8,288 nucleotides of DNA from Planctomycetaceae bacterium (lineage in GTDB: Bacteria; Planctomycetota; Planctomycetia; Planctomycetales; Planctomycetaceae), in assembly GCA_015487825.1 (NCBI GenBank), contig WFOZ01000249.1, forward strand, positions 1 through 8,288. The letters are read 5' to 3'. A model generated the notes under the pieces. The model was not told the origin of the DNA. It did not search any database and worked only from the letters and a program-made list of their open reading frames with translations. Position 1 is the stretch's first letter; every line of letters starts with the position of its first letter. The position numbers and the translations under genes are program-made. Shown piece by piece: positions 6,695 to 8,288 of this stretch.

Positions 6695-7909
6695 ATGCAC
6701 GAAACTGATACGACGAGTTCTGTCACAGATATCCTTTGCAAATTGATATCGATTCCCAGCGTTAATCCGATGGGGCGAGATCTGAGTGGTGATATATATC
6801 TGGAAGAAAAATTGAGTGACTGGCTTGTCAATTTTTTTCAGTCTATTGAGGCAGACTACGAAAGAATTGAAGTGGCTCCCGGACGAGCCAATGTTATTGC
6901 TCGATATGAATCGCCCGAGACCGATTTGACACTTCTGATTGATGCGCATCAGGATACTGTCCCTGTCGATGGAATGACGGTCTCAGCTTTTGAACCATCG
7001 GTGCAGGATGGGAAAGTGACCGGTCGTGGCGCTTGCGATGTTAAAGGTGGGTTGGCTGCTGCTTTGTTTGCATTTCGAAAACTTGTGCAGGAAAGACCAG
7101 CCGGGGCAGCGAATGTCATTCTCAGTTGTACCTGCGATGAAGAGGCGACCACGCTTGGGATTTGCGATCTAGTAAAATGCTGGCAGGAACCAGATGGAAA
7201 ATCCCGCCTTATCCAATCTCCTCCTGATGGCGCGATCATTATCGAACCAACCGAACTGGATGTTGTTGTTGCCCACCGGGGAGTAACGCGTTTTCGGCTT
7301 AACGTAGCCGGTCGAGCCTGCCACAGTTCGGAACCAACGCATGGCGTGAATGCGATTTACCGCATGGCACGTGTTATTTCCGCCTTGGAGGAATATGCTG
7401 CTCAGCTTAGCCAATCGGTTCTCCCACATGCTTTATGCGGAGAAGCGACGATGAGTGTCGGACGTATTTCAGGAGGAATCAGCGTTAATATCGTCCCCGA
7501 TTTTTGCAGCATCGAAGTGGATCGCAGATTAATTCCGGGAGAGGAAACAAAAAAAGTTCTGCAGGATCTATTCGATTATGTAGCCGCCAGAATCGATTTT
7601 GAGATTGAGTTTGAAGAACCCTGGATAGATTATCCCGCACTTGGAAATCACAACAACGCCTGGTTAAGCAACTCGTTAATGAGGTGCATTGAAACGGTAG
7701 ATGGCACACATCAGGCAATCGGGGTACCTTATTGCACACATGCTTCACCTGTTAGTTCCACGGGTGTTCCTTCTCTTGTTTTCGGCCCCGGTTCCATCGC
7801 ACAGGCTCATACCAAAGACGAATATATCGAAATTGATCAACTTGAAAAAGCAGCCGAGATTTACTATCTGTTCTGTACTAATCCACCACTCAAACCAATT
7901 GTCACCTGA
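6695..7909 (+). CDS. M20-family zinc amidohydrolase (ArgE/DapE-like deacylase or peptidase)
   Basis: A 404-residue protein of normal length for the acetylornithine deacetylase / succinyl-diaminopimelate desuccinylase family, which hydrolyses amide bonds with a di-metal centre. The expected ligands and catalytic residues are visible in order: His85 and Asp87 in IDAHQDTVP, the bridging Asp115 in GRGACDVKGG, the general base Glu149 followed by Glu150 in CDEEAT, Glu184 in IIEPTE, His210 in the dimerisation-domain motif ACHSSEPTHGVNA, and His372 in AHTKDEYIEID. The conserved GTDA-like site reads CTHA (347-350). The exact substrate (acetylornithine, succinyl-diaminopimelate or a dipeptide) cannot be told from sequence. 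The ATG at 6695 is forced, because an in-frame TAA lies at 6680-6682; no Shine-Dalgarno is evident. The stop is 31 bases before the next gene on the same strand, suggesting co-transcription. Confidence 0.92.
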   Translation: MHETDTTSSVTDILCKLISIPSVNPMGRDLSGDIYLEEKLSDWLVNFFQSIEADYERIEVAPGRANVIARYESPETDLTLLIDAHQDTVPVDGMTVSAFEPSVQDGKVTGRGACDVKGGLAAALFAFRKLVQERPAGAANVILSCTCDEEATTLGICDLVKCWQEPDGKSRLIQSPPDGAIIIEPTELDVVVAHRGVTRFRLNVAGRACHSSEPTHGVNAIYRMARVISALEEYAAQLSQSVLPHALCGEATMSVGRISGGISVNIVPDFCSIEVDRRLIPGEETKKVLQDLFDYVAARIDFEIEFEEPWIDYPALGNHNNAWLSNSLMRCIETVDGTHQAIGVPYCTHASPVSSTGVPSLVFGPGSIAQAHTKDEYIEIDQLEKAAEIYYLFCTNPPLKPIVT

Positions 7910-7940
7910 CAATAACCAATCAACCAAAGGGGCCGTAAAG

Positions 7941-8225
7941 ATGATAACTGTCGGAATGAACTACCACGTAATCGAAGGAAAACAGCAGGATTTTGAAGAG
8001 AAATTTGCAGGAGTAATTGACGCACTCAACGCCGCCGAAGGGCATGATAAATCGACGTTATGGAAAGACGTCAGCGATGGTGCATCGTATCTCATTACCA
8101 GCGAATGGTCTGACGAACAGGCCTTTAAAGACTTTATCAGCAGCGACGCATTTCGCGCAGTCACCAACTGGGGAAAAGAACAAATCCTTTCCGGTAGACC
8201 ACAACACAAAATTTATAAGCACTAA
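7941..8225 (+). CDS. Antibiotic biosynthesis monooxygenase (ABM) domain protein
   Basis: A 94-residue protein consisting of a single ABM-type ferredoxin-like domain: an N-terminal strand MITVGMNYHVIEGKQQDFEEKF, a helix leading to GHDKSTLWKD, a strand ASYLITSEWSDEQAFKDFISSDAF, and a C-terminal IYKH. Such proteins are usually small cytoplasmic dimers; family members include quinol monooxygenases, IsdG-type haem-degrading enzymes and many of unknown role. The complete Asn/Trp/His set of IsdG is not evident, so a haem-degrading role is not supported. The start at 7941 is preferred because AAAGGGG sits about eight bases upstream and the protein then begins with the expected first strand. The frame stays open back to 7701, but that extension overlaps the M20 gene and has no domain character. 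It probably forms an operon with the M20 gene. Confidence 0.88.
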   Translation: MITVGMNYHVIEGKQQDFEEKFAGVIDALNAAEGHDKSTLWKDVSDGASYLITSEWSDEQAFKDFISSDAFRAVTNWGKEQILSGRPQHKIYKH

Positions 8226-8240
8226 ACCAGCGACAACTTT

Positions 8241-8257
8241 CAGAGTGCCTCTGTTTT
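8241..8257 (+). terminator. Weak terminator-like hairpin after the ABM gene
   Basis: CAGAG-TGC-CTCTG forms a 5-bp stem followed directly by TTTT and an A/T-rich stretch, 15 bases after the ABM stop codon. The stem is short, so this is tentative, but placement and the immediate T-run fit a Rho-independent terminator. Confidence 0.4.
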
Positions 8258-8266
8258 ATTCCAAAG

Positions 8267-8286
8267 GAACCCAGCACGGCTGGTTC
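8267..8286 (+). terminator. Second hairpin at the right edge, possible terminator cut by the window end
   Basis: GAACCCAGC and GCTGGTTC pair around the loop ACG, giving eight base pairs with one bulged C. The stem ends two bases before the window end, so any T-run would be outside. It could back up the weaker hairpin at 8241-8257 or belong to a convergent gene to the right. Confidence 0.35.
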
Positions 8287-8288
8287 AT

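Noticed and set aside
7701..7940. In-frame upstream extension of the ABM protein
   Set aside because: It would overlap the end of the M20 gene in another frame; the ABM domain begins exactly at 7941, where a good Shine-Dalgarno sequence precedes the ATG.
8256..8288. Minus-strand frame ending in TAA at 8256, possibly the end of a convergent gene
   Set aside because: Only ten codons are visible and they overlap a hairpin, so there is no basis for calling a gene.

Overview
The window most likely comes from a planctomycete. It holds two genes of the tetrahydromethanopterin (H4MPT) C1 pathway, fae and a methylene-H4MPT dehydrogenase. In Bacteria these are known mainly from methylotrophic Proteobacteria, Planctomycetes and a few other groups. 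They sit beside a BamA-type outer-membrane assembly gene with a long, low-complexity N-terminal region, wide intergenic gaps and weak or missing Shine-Dalgarno sequences. This taxonomic call is inferred from gene content; no rRNA or other marker is present. There is no sign of phage, transposon, CRISPR array or tRNA.

Left half, all on the minus strand. Transcription runs from about 4742 towards 1: a 316-residue protein of unknown function, then fae, then the methylene-H4MPT dehydrogenase, then the N-terminal 439 residues of BamA, whose barrel lies beyond the left edge. These genes share direction but are not a tight operon. The gaps are 402, 456 and 256 bases, and a clear Rho-independent terminator lies just after fae. 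The fae leader carries the most striking non-coding structure in the window, a 24-base inverted repeat (22 of 24 positions matching) around a 35-base centre.

Right half, all on the plus strand. A divergent, gene-free stretch of about 594 bases (4743-5336) precedes a HlyD-type membrane-fusion (periplasmic adaptor) protein. This is followed by an M20-family zinc amidohydrolase (ArgE/DapE-like), then 31 bases later by a small ABM-fold monooxygenase-like protein, and finally by two candidate terminator hairpins at the right edge.

How the genes fit together. Fae condenses formaldehyde with H4MPT, and the dehydrogenase oxidises the methylene-H4MPT product to methenyl-H4MPT, so these two catalyse consecutive steps of formaldehyde oxidation or detoxification. 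The later enzymes (Mch, Fhc) are not in the window. BamA serves outer-membrane biogenesis and has no evident link to C1 metabolism. The M20 and ABM genes probably share a transcript, but their substrates cannot be read from sequence. The HlyD protein has no transporter partner in view. I see no convincing new multi-gene system. The best leads are the fae leader inverted repeat, the lipoprotein-like N-terminus of BamA, the independent transcription of fae and the dehydrogenase gene, and the uncharacterised 316-residue protein.
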